This document shows, piece by piece, positions 19,819-28,890 of a stretch of DNA of 64,000 bases (positions are counted from its first letter, which is position 1; each line of letters begins with the position of its first letter). Below the pieces are notes generated by a model. The model saw only the letters and a list, made by a program, of their open reading frames with translations. It was not told where the DNA came from and searched no databases. Source of the stretch: Paludisphaera soli (GTDB lineage: Bacteria > Planctomycetota > Planctomycetia > Isosphaerales > Isosphaeraceae); contig NZ_JAALJI010000003.1 in the NCBI RefSeq assembly GCF_011064595.1, forward strand, positions 330,591 to 394,590, read 5' to 3'. The position numbers and the translations under genes are program-made.

Positions 19819-21156
19819 ATGCATGGCTTTGCGAGACGGATGGCCTGGGCGATTGGCCTGACGGCTGCGATGGCGGGCGGCTCGACGGCGTCGGCTTCCG
19901 ACCGCAGGCCGAACATCATCCTCGTCGTGGCGGACGATCTCGGCTGGGGCGACGTCGGTTTCAACGGCCGGACGGAATGGAGCACGCCGCGTCTGGATCG
20001 GCTCGCACGCGAGGGGATCGTCCTCAACCGCTGTTACGCCCCGGCACCGATCTGCGCGCCGAGCCGTGGGGCCTACTTGACGGGCAAGTTCACCATCCAC
20101 TCGGGGGTTTCGAAGAACAGCGACGACCTTCCCAGCGAACAGACCACGATCGCCGAGGCCCTGCGCCCCTCGGGTTATGCGACGGCCGCGTTCGGGAAGT
20201 GGCATCACGGCCGCCCCAAGCCGGGGACGCGCGAATACGTCCACCCGCTGGATCAGGGCTTCGACGAATTCTACGGCTTCACGGACGCCACTGCCGCCTG
20301 GGAGAAGGACCCCAAGCAGCTGTGGAAGGGTCGCGAGCGGGTCCCGGTCGACGGTTACGCCGACGACCTGTTCACCGACCAGGCCCTGGACTTCGTGGAC
20401 CGTCGCCGCGACCAGCCGTTCTTCCTCTACTTGGCCTACACAGCGACCCATTTCACGATCGCCGCCCCGCCCGACGAGGTGGCGAAGCACGTGGGGAAGC
20501 TGCCCGAGCCGAGGGAGGGCCAGGATCTCTCGGCGCACTACGCGGGGATGGTGACGCGGCTCGACGCGAACGTCGGGCGAGTCCTCGATCGCCTGGATGT
20601 CCTCGGGCTGCGCGAGGACACCTTGATCGTGTTCACGAGCGACAACGGGGCGACCTTCGAGTCGGGGAACCTCGGCGTCAGCGCCCTGCTCGACGGCAAT
20701 CGACCGTTCCGGGGTCAGAAGCGAACCCTCTGGGAAGGAGGGATCCGCGTTCCAGGGGTGGCGTCGTGGCCCGGTCGATTGCCGGCCGGGACCGTGTCTT
20801 CCGTGCCGATCAGCCTGATCGACCTCCTTCCGACCTTCGCCGCGGCGGCTGGGGCGACGGTCGATCCCTCGTGGAACATCGACGGGGCGAACCTGCTGCC
20901 GTCGTGGCAGGGTCACGAGTCCTTGAAGGCCAGGAAGCTGTTCTGGGAGTGGCGGGCCGAGGGCTCGGATCAGGTCGCCGCGATCGAGGGTGATTACAAG
21001 TTGGTCGTCACTCGCGGCGGCAAGCCCGAACTCTACAACGTGACGAACGACCCGGCCGAACGCCGAGATGTGGCCGCCGAACGACCCGACTTGGTTACGG
21101 CCCTGAAACGCGAACTTGACGCTTGGCTCCGAAGCGAGCCGTCGCCGGGAGGATGA
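19819..21156 (+). CDS. Secreted type I (formylglycine) sulfatase
   Basis: Hydrolyses sulfate esters, in planctomycetes often on algal or mucin-type polysaccharides. The 445-residue protein starts with a signal peptide (residues 1-27, ending near ASAS). The metal ligands Asp39-Asp40 are in VVADDLGW and the active-site Cys79 is in the C-A-P-S-R motif that is converted to formylglycine; Lys90 of GKF follows the active site. The C-terminal subdomain is present. The ATG at 19819 follows GGGGGAGAG; a TTG 7 codons upstream is the other option. No formylglycine-generating enzyme is in the window. Confidence 0.93.
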   Translation: MHGFARRMAWAIGLTAAMAGGSTASASDRRPNIILVVADDLGWGDVGFNGRTEWSTPRLDRLAREGIVLNRCYAPAPICAPSRGAYLTGKFTIHSGVSKNSDDLPSEQTTIAEALRPSGYATAAFGKWHHGRPKPGTREYVHPLDQGFDEFYGFTDATAAWEKDPKQLWKGRERVPVDGYADDLFTDQALDFVDRRRDQPFFLYLAYTATHFTIAAPPDEVAKHVGKLPEPREGQDLSAHYAGMVTRLDANVGRVLDRLDVLGLREDTLIVFTSDNGATFESGNLGVSALLDGNRPFRGQKRTLWEGGIRVPGVASWPGRLPAGTVSSVPISLIDLLPTFAAAAGATVDPSWNIDGANLLPSWQGHESLKARKLFWEWRAEGSDQVAAIEGDYKLVVTRGGKPELYNVTNDPAERRDVAAERPDLVTALKRELDAWLRSEPSPGG

Positions 21157-21246
21157 TCGTCCGGCGATTGATTTCCGGCAGGGAGGTCTTCGTGGCGTGA
21201 AGGATCGTTGCAGCGGTTTCTCGACGCGAGACGCGAGGGTAAGCTG

Positions 21247-21738
21247 ATGAAGAGGTTCCAGTCCGGGCTGGCGGTGGTTGGGCTCCTCCTTGTGGGTGTA
21301 TCCGCCAGCGTGGCGGACGAAGGCGGCCTGGGCGGCGACGTCGCCAGGCTTCAGGGGAAATGGGAATGCCGCGCCGGGACCTCCCGCGAGTTCCAGGTGA
21401 GCCTCGACGTCGATGGGAAACGGGTCGAGGTCCTGATCCAGACCCCGCAGGGGCTGAAGCTGCAGGCGCGTGGCGAGATCCGACTCGACGAGACGACCTC
21501 ACCCCGGAAGATCGACTGGATCGACTTCTCGGCGGGCGATTTCCAGGCCTTTCCCGAAGTTCAGGGCGTCTACAAGATCGAGGGGGACTCGTTCGTGATC
21601 TGCAACGGCGGCTTCAACGGCGCGCGGCCGGTCGACTTCATCCCCGGAGACGGCCCGCTCGCCGACGTCGTGACCTTCCGTCGCAACGATTCGGCCAAGG
21701 TGGCGGACGCGAGCCCGTCGGGCGAAGCCAAAAAGTGA
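21247..21738 (+). CDS. Secreted TIGR03067-domain protein
   Basis: A 163-residue protein with a signal peptide (about residues 1-23, ending SVADE). The rest follows the planctomycete TIGR03067 pattern: LQGKWE near the start, PRKIDWIDF in the middle, GVYKIEGDSFVICN and a late RPVDF. The biochemical role of the family is unknown. The ATG follows GAGGG at 7 nt. The mobA gene begins 42 nt later and may be co-transcribed. Confidence 0.8.
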   Translation: MKRFQSGLAVVGLLLVGVSASVADEGGLGGDVARLQGKWECRAGTSREFQVSLDVDGKRVEVLIQTPQGLKLQARGEIRLDETTSPRKIDWIDFSAGDFQAFPEVQGVYKIEGDSFVICNGGFNGARPVDFIPGDGPLADVVTFRRNDSAKVADASPSGEAKK

Positions 21739-21780
21739 CCGTCTCGGACGTCCAGAACTCCGCTCGCCGGGAACTGAGCC

Positions 21781-22401
21781 ATGGTTGAAGTGGCCGCCAT
21801 CGTGTTATGCGGCGGCGAGAGCCGGCGGATGGGAACCTGCAAGGCCGATCTGCCCTTCGGACCCGAGACGCTCCTGCAGCGGTCCGTCCGGCTCATCGGC
21901 GGCGTCGCTCGGCCTCTGGTCGTCGCAGCGGCCCACGATCAGCCGATCCCGCCGCTGCCGGCGTTCGCGATCGTCGCTCGCGACCCGCCCAGCCGTCGCG
22001 GCCCTTTGCAAGGCCTGGCCTCGGGGCTGGCGGCGCTGGGACGGGATGTGGATCTCGTGTATCTCGCCTCGGTAGATGCCCCATTCTTCAAGCCTCGCTG
22101 GCTGGAGACTCTAGTCGCGACGATCGGCGATCACGACGCGGTCGTCGCGGTGATCGAGGGCCGGATCGACCCGCTCAACGCCCTCTATCGAGCGGCACCG
22201 ACCCGTTCGGCCGTCGAAGGCTTGCTGGGGCGGGGCCAGCTTCGCGCGTCGACACTGTTCGATTGCCTGAATACCAGGGCGGTCGCCGACTCGGAGCTGC
22301 GGCGGCTCGATCCCGACGGGAGGGCGCTCGCGAACCTGAACACCCCTGAAGACTACCGCCGAGCCCTCGACTTGTTGGAGGGTAGAGCCCCCTCGAGTTG
22401 A
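21781..22401 (+). CDS. mobA: Molybdenum cofactor guanylyltransferase
   Basis: Adds GMP to molybdopterin to make the MGD cofactor. The 206-residue length is right. The nucleotide-binding signature appears as LCGGESRRMGTCKADLPFG (residues 9-27; usually LAGGxSxRMG), with Lys21 in the conserved place; the Mg-site Asp is in ASVDAPF near residue 100. No other molybdenum cofactor genes are in the window. The first residue of the signature is Cys10 rather than Ala, a mild deviation. Confidence 0.88.
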   Translation: MVEVAAIVLCGGESRRMGTCKADLPFGPETLLQRSVRLIGGVARPLVVAAAHDQPIPPLPAFAIVARDPPSRRGPLQGLASGLAALGRDVDLVYLASVDAPFFKPRWLETLVATIGDHDAVVAVIEGRIDPLNALYRAAPTRSAVEGLLGRGQLRASTLFDCLNTRAVADSELRRLDPDGRALANLNTPEDYRRALDLLEGRAPSS

Positions 22402-22500
22402 CCTAACATCTCTCGCAAACGGCGGCCAATTCTTCCAAAGTCCTTTCCCGCCAACGCCTTGGCAGCGTGACGCGAATCGCCGAAAACCCGCCGGATTTCG

Positions 22501-22530
22501 TTGGGAGCCACATCGGGCGTTGGGTATACT
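22501..22530 (+). promoter_or_regulatory. Candidate promoter of the RRM gene
   Basis: TTGGGA at 22501-22506 and TATACT at 22525-22530 with an 18-nt spacer, 160 nt before the TTG start. The long leader would be typical for RNA-level control of an RNA-binding protein, but that is inference. Confidence 0.4.
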
Positions 22531-22690
22531 CAAGGGTGGCTGGGAATGGATGCGTTCGCGAAACCGATCCCTCGGGGACACGCTCGTCGACCCTTCTCCC
22601 TTCCTCCCGGGCCGCCATCCGGCCCCTTTCGCCTCGGCCTAGAAAGTAAAACGAGGGCCGCTTTCACGTCCAGGCTCAGGAGATTGCAAG

Positions 22691-23071
22691 TTGGGCAAGA
22701 AATTGTACGTCGGTAACCTGACCTACGGGGTCGCCGATACCGACCTTGAGCAGCTCTTTTCCCAGTTCGGGACCGTCCAGAGCGCTCAGGTGATCACCGA
22801 TCGCGAGACCGGTCGCAGCAAAGGCTTCGGATTTGTCGAGATGGACACGGATGCCGAAGCTCAGGACGCCATCCGCGCCCTGCACGACCAGGAACACAAC
22901 GGGCGTCGGCTCACCGTCAATGAAGCCCGGCCTCGCGAGCCTCGCTCGGGCGGCGGCGGCGGCTACGGCGGTGGTGGCGGCGGCGGCTACGGCGGCGGCG
23001 GCGGCGGTCGCGGCGGCTACGGCGGCGGTGGCGGCTACGGCGGCGGCGGCGGTGGTCGGGGTCGTTATTGA
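22691..23071 (+). CDS. RRM RNA-binding protein with glycine-rich tail
   Basis: A 126-residue protein with a single RNA-recognition motif over residues 3-82: RNP2 LYVGNL at 5-10 and RNP1 KGFGFVEM at 44-51, both with the aromatic RNA-stacking residues. From about residue 85 the tail is Gly/Tyr/Arg repeats (GGGGYGG units), a low-complexity, RGG-like segment. Such proteins in cyanobacteria and planctomycetes bind RNA, some under cold stress. The start is TTG, supported by AGGAG 8 nt upstream (22678-22682) and by the family N-terminus. Confidence 0.9.
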   Translation: MGKKLYVGNLTYGVADTDLEQLFSQFGTVQSAQVITDRETGRSKGFGFVEMDTDAEAQDAIRALHDQEHNGRRLTVNEARPREPRSGGGGGYGGGGGGGYGGGGGGRGGYGGGGGYGGGGGGRGRY

Positions 23072-23281
23072 TCCTTCGATCTCTGGGCGTGGACGATCGA
23101 ATCTGAGCGATTGTCGGCTTACCGCGTGATGTCCAACTGACTCGCCGGGATCCAGGGTCTGCTTGTTCGAGAGCGGCTCTGGGTCTCGTCGTACGATCCG
23201 CGAATGAGGGCTGGCCCTCACGCTCGTGATCGCCCAGGGTCGGACGCCTGACCTGGGACGACTCAATGCATCAAAAACAAC

Positions 23282-23316
23282 GCAGGCCGGCGAGGGGAAA
23301 CCCTTCGCCGGCCTGC
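23282..23316 (-). terminator. Very strong terminator of the DksA/TraR-like gene
   Basis: A perfect 12-bp stem (23282-23293 with 23305-23316), extended by 3-4 more pairs around an AAA loop. On the minus strand it is followed by GTTGTTTTTG. It lies 43 nt beyond the stop of the minus-strand gene. It may also stop transcripts of the RRM gene from the other side, where the T-run is weak. Confidence 0.85.
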
Positions 23317-23358
23317 ATCATTTGAGCGTCGAATCAGATTCCAGTCGCGGGCCCGCGA

Positions 23359-23841
23359 TCAGCGGGCCGAGTCGCTGAAGTCCATCTCGAAGTCGCTGAG
23401 ATTGATCTTGGCGTCGCCTTCCTCGTCGGCAGGCTTGGAGAAGACCTTCGCCCAGCGGAGCGAGTCGGAATCCATACCACGCCCCTGGCCGAGCCGCTCG
23501 TTCTCGCGCTGGCAGTCGATGCAGCTGTTCGTATACGGCAGGGCGTTCAGCCGGGGTTCGGAGATCTTGCCGCCGCAGAATTCGCAACGGCCGTAAACTC
23601 CGGCCGCGATCCGCTGCAGGGCATGCTCGATCTGTCCGAGTTCGCGGCTCTCGATCTCGACGAGGCGGGAGCTGATCTCATCGTTGGCGGAATCGACCGC
23701 GGCGTCCACGTTGTCGCCCACGCCGCCCATATCCGAAAACTTCCGGAAGCCGTCGAGGTCCCCGGAGAGGGCCTTGCGGAGAGCGTCTCGTCGCGCGATC
23801 AACCGAGAGGTCAAGCGAAGCAGAGCGTCTTTGCGGGCCAT
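23359..23841 (-). CDS. TraR/DksA-family zinc-finger protein
   Basis: A 160-residue protein with an N-terminal coiled-coil region and a C4 zinc finger: Cys86, Cys89, Cys107 and Cys110 (CEFC then CIDC). This is the DksA/TraR fold that binds in the RNA polymerase secondary channel. It is longer than short TraR forms, and the C-terminal 45 residues are acidic. The coiled-coil tip DxxDxA of classic DksA is not clearly present; NVDAAVD near residues 44-50 is the nearest match, so ppGpp/DksA-like activity is uncertain. The ribosome site AGGAGGTG is nearly perfect, which suggests high expression. Confidence 0.88.
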   Translation of the reverse strand: MARKDALLRLTSRLIARRDALRKALSGDLDGFRKFSDMGGVGDNVDAAVDSANDEISSRLVEIESRELGQIEHALQRIAAGVYGRCEFCGGKISEPRLNALPYTNSCIDCQRENERLGQGRGMDSDSLRWAKVFSKPADEEGDAKINLSDFEMDFSDSAR

Positions 23842-24353
23842 GTTACACCTCCTGGTGTATTTCTTCTGGGATCACTGAGACTCGGCCGCCGCAGATCGAG
23901 GGTCCGCATCACCGTCGAGCGCCAGCGCAGGTATGAATCGGCTCGGAGACGATATCAAGAGGAGGATAGCTCATCGCGGGGTCCACGGCGGCGAGTCGTC
24001 AAAGATCCCAGGCCGATCTTCGGGCCTCGAACGGTCGGCGCGGGGATCATCGCCTTACGCCAAAAGGTAGTAGCACACGAGATGCCATCAGAAACTCTGG
24101 GGCTGTCATTCTCTCCAAAGCCGTGGGTATTACGCTGACGGCCTCGAAAGGTTTGACGAATTCGCTAGGATTTCCGTTCCCTCTGCTCCAATAGATGAGC
24201 AGGGCCCCCCGGCCTCGAAACGCAAAGTCTGCAACTCGTTTCGATTAGGCCGCGGAACTCGTCGGAACGACGAGCGGTCTCGGCTTGAGAAATCGAGGAG
24301 GGCGACGAGGCGGGAAAGCGTCGTTATTCTGGACCCCGCTCGCCGGAAATCAA
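23842..24353. other. Gene-free stretch upstream of the DksA/TraR-like gene
   Basis: About 510 nt between the minus-strand start at 23841 and the terminator of the next minus-strand operon. No protein-like frame, RNA gene or confident promoter was seen. It should contain the promoter of the DksA/TraR-like gene. Confidence 0.35.
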
Positions 24354-24381
24354 TCAAAAAATCTCCCGGCACGGGGATTTT
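24354..24381 (-). terminator. Terminator of the 24.4-27.3 kb operon
   Basis: An 8-bp stem (24359-24366 with 24373-24380, one G-T pair) with a 6-nt loop. On the minus strand the 3' arm runs into TTTTTTGATTG. It begins about 36 nt after the stop codon. Confidence 0.7.
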
Positions 24382-24416
24382 ATCGAGAATCGGCCGACCC
24401 GAGCGACAGGATCGGC

Positions 24417-26021
24417 CTAGAAGGATTCGATCGGCAGGACGAAGTCCGAGGCCACCCGCGGGGTCGAACTCCCGGGGACGTAAAGGAAATTGACATACCT
24501 CCGTTGCCGGGTCTCCAGGAAGATCCACTGCAGAATCACCCGCCCCTTCGTGGCGATGATGGTCCGGGAGGTCGGCTCGACGCCGAGGACGGCCCGGACT
24601 TCGGGCGGGGTCTTGCCTCGCAAGCCCTGGTCGCCCTCGACGGGCGGGCTCGTCGGCTGAGCGGAGGCCTGGGCGGGGGCGTCCTTCACCCACTCGTCGC
24701 CCGCGAGTCGGTAGCCGCGGAGCTTGAACGCCTCCGTCACCTCGGCGGAGCCGGGGGCGATCTTCCAGGCCCTTTCCAGGAGCTGCCGGGACTGCTCCGA
24801 GTCGCGCAGAAGTTCCTCGTATTGCCCGGCCAGCGCAACCGGGCCCTCGGCGTCTGTGTCGCGGAGCCGATCGCGTTGCGCTTTGAGCCAGTCTCGATAC
24901 AGCTCGATCGCGCCATCGGGGTCCTTCGCCCGGTCGGAGAGCAAGGCGCCGATGGTCTTGACCTCGGCGAGACGCAAAGACGGCAGGTTCGCGGCGGCCC
25001 TCTCGCGCACCTGACCGATCAGCCTGGCGGCGAGCTGGGGACGGTCCGGCACGAGATCGCCTGCCCTGTCGACCACGCGCAAGGCCGACTGGACGTCCTG
25101 GACGACCTGAAGTTCGAGCGACCGCTCGACGACGTCCGCCCAAAGTTCGCGGTCCATGGACGTGCGGACTTCGGGCGTCGCGGCCCGATAGCTCCCGGCC
25201 GGGTCCTGAGCGTAACGGTCACGCCACGAGGCGACGTCCGCTCCCCCTGCCGCGAGGGGCTGTGCGGAGGCCGGGAAAAACCGCTCGACCTCGGTTTTGA
25301 GCGATTCCAGGCCAGCGGGCGAGTTCGCGGCAGCCAGCATGGAACGGAAGGCGCGATGGGCCAGCGCCGAGGGTTCCGGCTCGGCGACGCCTCGTTTGCG
25401 GCCGTCCTGGGCCAGATTCAGCCATTCCCCGGGGGCGTCCACCGTGACCCGCTGGGCGTCGGCCTGGATCTGCAGGGCCTCGACCTCGACCGCCCCGGCC
25501 CGGCGTGCGAGTTCCTTGTCGCCGAAGTCGCGGGCCCGCTTCGAGGCCCATTGCACCCACGATCGCCTTTGGGCGAAGTCTCGCGCCGGGAGCGCGGCGA
25601 CGGCCTTGTCGAACCGCTCCACGTCCGCCGGCTGGAGGCTCAGGGATGTCGCGTCCAGGTGGAGTCGCGTGCCTTCGCGGGTCAGGCGGCCCTGGACCAC
25701 GACGGCCGGGTTGCGGGGCGGGGACTCCGGCCGCAGCTCCTCAGGGAGGCGGACGGCGAGGGGCGTGCGCTTCAGGTAAAGCTCGTCGAACCCGACCTTG
25801 GGATGGTGCTGGAAGAACTTGATCCGGTCGTCGACGACCACGAGCTTACCCACCAGATCCTCCCTGCGAGTCAGCTCGGCCGGCTCCACGGGGACGGGAG
25901 CTTCCTGCCGGCCGCTCGCCTCGCCCGTGAGGCCCGCGCCCAGCAGCAAGGCCAGGGCCGCGGCCAGGCCCCGGGCGTCGGAAGCGAATCGGAAACGCCC
26001 CAGCGTGATCGTGGTCATCAC
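24417..26021 (-). CDS. Exported protein of unknown function
   Basis: A 534-residue protein, not recognised. A hydrophobic segment at about residues 19-34 indicates a signal peptide or anchor. The first 110 residues after it look beta-rich (VVVDDRIKFFQ to VVVQGRLTREG), and the central 300 residues are helical with alternating charged and Leu residues, like TPR-type repeats. A short C-terminal domain (about 470-534) ends in a beta-rich segment with RRYVNFLYVPG. Its ATG overlaps the stop of the upstream gene by 4 nt, so the two are translated together and probably work together in the envelope. Confidence 0.75.
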   Translation of the reverse strand: MMTTITLGRFRFASDARGLAAALALLLGAGLTGEASGRQEAPVPVEPAELTRREDLVGKLVVVDDRIKFFQHHPKVGFDELYLKRTPLAVRLPEELRPESPPRNPAVVVQGRLTREGTRLHLDATSLSLQPADVERFDKAVAALPARDFAQRRSWVQWASKRARDFGDKELARRAGAVEVEALQIQADAQRVTVDAPGEWLNLAQDGRKRGVAEPEPSALAHRAFRSMLAAANSPAGLESLKTEVERFFPASAQPLAAGGADVASWRDRYAQDPAGSYRAATPEVRTSMDRELWADVVERSLELQVVQDVQSALRVVDRAGDLVPDRPQLAARLIGQVRERAAANLPSLRLAEVKTIGALLSDRAKDPDGAIELYRDWLKAQRDRLRDTDAEGPVALAGQYEELLRDSEQSRQLLERAWKIAPGSAEVTEAFKLRGYRLAGDEWVKDAPAQASAQPTSPPVEGDQGLRGKTPPEVRAVLGVEPTSRTIIATKGRVILQWIFLETRQRRYVNFLYVPGSSTPRVASDFVLPIESF

Positions 26022-27331
26022 TCGTCTCCGATTTCGGGGGCGGGGGCCGGTTCGATCGCATCGGGCCAGCCGAGCGACTCCAGGGCTTCGTGGAACTGGA
26101 CGAAGAGGCCGCTGTCGGGCTCCAGGCGAACGACCCAGGCGTTCTTCGCGGCGTCGAACTCGAGGGCGGCGAGCCGGGCCCCGAAGACGACGTGGTCGCC
26201 GACCTTGGGGCGGGCGAGATCGAAGAGCTGGAAGCCCTCGAAGTCGATCCGGGCCGACCGTTCAGGGCGGGCCCCCCCCGCGCGGAAGCTACCGGCGTCG
26301 GCCGTGGGGAGGACGACGTAGTCGATCTCGTAGCGTTTCTCCGGGCTTTCGGGCGTCGCCTTGATCCGCGAGTCGAACACGACGCCCCGGCCTCGATGCT
26401 GGTCGTCGAACCGGGAGGCCCAGGACTTGGGGTTGGTCCTGGCCGCCTCGTCAAGCAGCTCCTCGAGGCCGGCGTTCGAGAGGTTGACGTAGAGCGAGGC
26501 CTCGTCGGCGGCCTGGCGGATCCGATCGGCACCTTCCACCTCGCCGCCAAGGGTATCGACCGCTTGCTTGGCGGGGGCGAGGAGCTGATAGGCCTTGTCG
26601 AAGTCGCCGGCCTCCAGCGCGGGGATCCCCTCGACGCGGCCCAGCTCGGCGACCTGGGGCAGCCCCTGGAGGTGGATCCGCCAGGCTCGATAGGCGACCG
26701 TCGCCACGACGAGCAGGGAGACGACCGCGAAGAGCCGCAAGGGCCGCCACGCGGAGCGGCGTCGGCCCCTGGGCTCGATCTCGACCACGGGACGGCTCGG
26801 GGAATCGCGTCTGGCTCGGGCCGCCGGGGCCGCTTCGCTCAGCACCGCGGGCTCGACGACTCGCGACGGGCGGCGGCGTGGCGCCTTCGCCGCGGGTCGG
26901 GCCCTGGCGGGGCTCGAGGCCGCCTCCTCGTCGACGGGGTCGACGCCGCGATCGGGCGAGGCCGCCTCGTCTTCCCAGGAAATCTCGGCGTCCGGGTGGG
27001 GGATCGCGTCGGCGATCTCGACCGTGACCTCGTCCGCGTCGTTCAGCTCGATCGGCCCTTCCTCGATCGCCCGGGGCGGCGAATAGGACTCGGTCGACCT
27101 GCCACGCCCCGTCGTCGTCGAGATCCGCGGCCCGGGGTCCGGCAGCGGGCTGACGGGCAGCACGAACACGCCCTCGCCGCAGGCCGGGCAACGGAGCGCC
27201 TGATAGCCTTCGGTTCGCTGGCCGCGAACGCGATGTCCAAGCGGGCACACCACGTTGAAATACTGGACCTCGGCCTCCGACGTCGTCGCCAGGCCCTTGA
27301 TCAAGTTCCTCGCTCGGCCGAAGAGACCCAA
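26018..27331 (-). CDS. Zinc-ribbon membrane protein of unknown function
   Basis: A 437-residue protein with an N-terminal zinc ribbon (Cys29, His33, Cys48, Cys51 in VVCPLGH and RCPACG), an acidic/Pro/Arg linker, one transmembrane helix at about 198-217, and a C-terminal domain of about 220 residues outside. A TTG at 27331 is chosen as start: it begins the usual MGLFGR-like N-terminus and has GAGG 6 nt upstream. The frame is open for 43 more codons upstream but those are Arg/Ser-rich. It forms an operon with the exported protein downstream (ATGA overlap). The function is unknown; a sensor or scaffold role is only a guess. Confidence 0.75.
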   Translation of the reverse strand: MGLFGRARNLIKGLATTSEAEVQYFNVVCPLGHRVRGQRTEGYQALRCPACGEGVFVLPVSPLPDPGPRISTTTGRGRSTESYSPPRAIEEGPIELNDADEVTVEIADAIPHPDAEISWEDEAASPDRGVDPVDEEAASSPARARPAAKAPRRRPSRVVEPAVLSEAAPAARARRDSPSRPVVEIEPRGRRRSAWRPLRLFAVVSLLVVATVAYRAWRIHLQGLPQVAELGRVEGIPALEAGDFDKAYQLLAPAKQAVDTLGGEVEGADRIRQAADEASLYVNLSNAGLEELLDEAARTNPKSWASRFDDQHRGRGVVFDSRIKATPESPEKRYEIDYVVLPTADAGSFRAGGARPERSARIDFEGFQLFDLARPKVGDHVVFGARLAALEFDAAKNAWVVRLEPDSGLFVQFHEALESLGWPDAIEPAPAPEIGDE

Positions 27332-27560
27332 AGACCACCTCTTCCCCGCCGAACCGCGACGCGGTGCGGTCGATCGACGACCAACCTGGCGGGGTTCGAA
27401 CCATGACGACCGTAAGACAGGCGTTTCTCGAATTATGGAGACCTGTGCGTCGAACGTCAACGATCCGCGCCCCTTGCCGGCAACCGGGCTGGAAAGCGAA
27501 CGGGCCGCGGCCTCTGGCGAGGCGACGACCCGTCGTGGAGGGAATCGTGCGGAGTCGTGA

Positions 27561-28217
27561 TCAGTAGCGGAGGATCGCCGCCAGTCCGGTCTCCGTCGGC
27601 ATCCGATCGGGGGGCACGACCACCACCTCGCCCTTCATGCGAAGGACGCCCTCGGCCAGGTCGTCGATCAGGTCGTCGATCAGGTCGTCGACACCGGGGT
27701 CGTCGATCGAGTGGGCCTTCTGGATCTTGCCGTTCTCCAGCTCGAGCTTCCCGGGGACGACGCGATCGGCCTCGACGAGCAGCGTGGCGATGCGGCCGGC
27801 CGCCGCTTCGCGGGCCGCCTCGGCCAGCTTGCTCACGGCCTTGCCCGCCGCCTGGGCGGCCTGAAATCGCTCGCTTAACATGGAAGCTCCGCCACCACCG
27901 GTTCCGCGACCGGCCGTTGGAGCTGATAGTCGTGAAAGGCGTCGGCCGAGCGGAACAGCGCCAGGCCGTCCTGTTGATGGGTCCAGAACTGGTAATCGTC
28001 GAGCAGCCGGCGGCATCGGCTCCAGCAGGGCGTCGACCTCGCGTGCCGGATGCTTCTCGCTGAACGATCGCTCGGCGCGGGTCAGGAGGTTCTTGTAGCG
28101 GATCAAATCCTGGCCGTTCTCGGGATTCGCGCGGTGAGTCGGCTCTTACAGCGACACGACTGGCGCCGCGACGGGTCCCAGAAGTCCCCGGAGGTCCTCC
28201 GTCGTGATGTGGGGCAT
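27561..28217 (-). pseudogene. Decayed baeRF-family gene (archaeo-eukaryotic release factor-like)
   Basis: Pieces of one family protein are read in order on the minus strand. The ATG at 28217 opens MPHITTEDLRGLLG and, after 23 codons, an in-frame TAA (28148-28146) stands where the family has SLYLPTHR; the same frame then continues EPTHRANPENGQDLIRYKN and EVDALLEP. A one-base frame change near 28020 leads to RRLLDDYQFWTHQQDGLALF, and that frame stops near 27880. The original frame resumes at 27881 with a C-terminal piece (to 27561) ending DRMPTETGLAAILRY. About 130-170 middle residues are missing. An ATG at 27881 could still give a 106-residue product. The family call is from remembered baeRF family 3 patterns. 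Confidence 0.68.
27655..27690. repeat. 12-bp tandem repeat, about 2.8 copies, inside the baeRF remnant
   Basis: AGGTCGTCGATC is repeated in tandem. On the minus strand it encodes repeated DDLI units (DDLIDDLIDDL). It keeps the frame and could be slippage in a gene no longer under selection. Confidence 0.6.
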
Positions 28218-28299
28218 TCGCATTCTCCGGATCAAGATTCACGGTCTGTCGGAGAATGAGAAGCAACTCTGGGACCGGGCTCGATCGTGGCGGATTCGA

Positions 28300-28689
28300 T
28301 CAGCCGCGGGTGATCGCCTCGAACAAATCGTCCGGGCAATGCTCGTCGAAGCGGACGCGGACGAAGTGCCCCCCGTCGCCCGTCGGCGAGACCTCCAACA
28401 CCTCGCCCACGGCGCAGTCGGAGGGGGCGGCCTTCGCCGCCTTGAGCCAGACCTCGTCCCCCGGCGCGGGGGGAGTGGGGGTCAAGATGCGGGCGCCCCC
28501 CCGACTGAGGTTGAGGACCAGCGAGCCGACCGTCGCGAACTCCGACTCCGAAGCCCACCAGCCGAGCCAGGTCCGGCCGTCGACCGCCGGCAGCCTGGGC
28601 TCGGCGCGACGTTCCAGCGAGATGTGCGGACCCCGCCCGCGGCTCGGGCCCGACACCATGCGCCTCTCGGTCGACCTGTCGAGCTTCAT
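28300..28689 (-). CDS. PilZ-domain protein (candidate c-di-GMP receptor)
   Basis: A 129-residue PilZ protein. The c-di-GMP-binding signature is present: RxxxR at residues 28-32 (ERRAEPR) and N-x-S-x-x-G at 60-65 (NLSRGG). No other domain is attached. The ATG at 28689 has GGAGGG 7 nt upstream; a TTG 5 codons earlier lies inside that ribosome site and is rejected. It lies near two STAS genes on the same strand, though 201 nt apart from them. Confidence 0.85.
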   Translation of the reverse strand: MKLDRSTERRMVSGPSRGRGPHISLERRAEPRLPAVDGRTWLGWWASESEFATVGSLVLNLSRGGARILTPTPPAPGDEVWLKAAKAAPSDCAVGEVLEVSPTGDGGHFVRVRFDEHCPDDLFEAITRG

Positions 28690-28890
28690 CGTGCGACCCT
28701 CCAATCCTGGACGCCGGCTATCCCGGAGCCGTCGAGGGCGAGGACCGGACCCGCCCCGGCTCCCCGCCCCTCTCTTCGCAACCCTAGGGTGCGGTTCGGG
28801 GGCGGGACGGCCGCGTTGAGAATAAACACGATCCGTCGCCCGACGTCACCCGTCGCACCGCGGCGACCGGGCGGCCTTGGAGGCGAGAGG

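Noticed and set aside
22950..23066. GGC-rich repeats as a separate repeat element
   Set aside because: They are the coding sequence of the glycine-rich tail of the RRM protein.
24285..26321. A 678-codon plus-strand open frame
   Set aside because: Shadow of the minus-strand exported protein, which has a signal peptide, coupled start and terminator.
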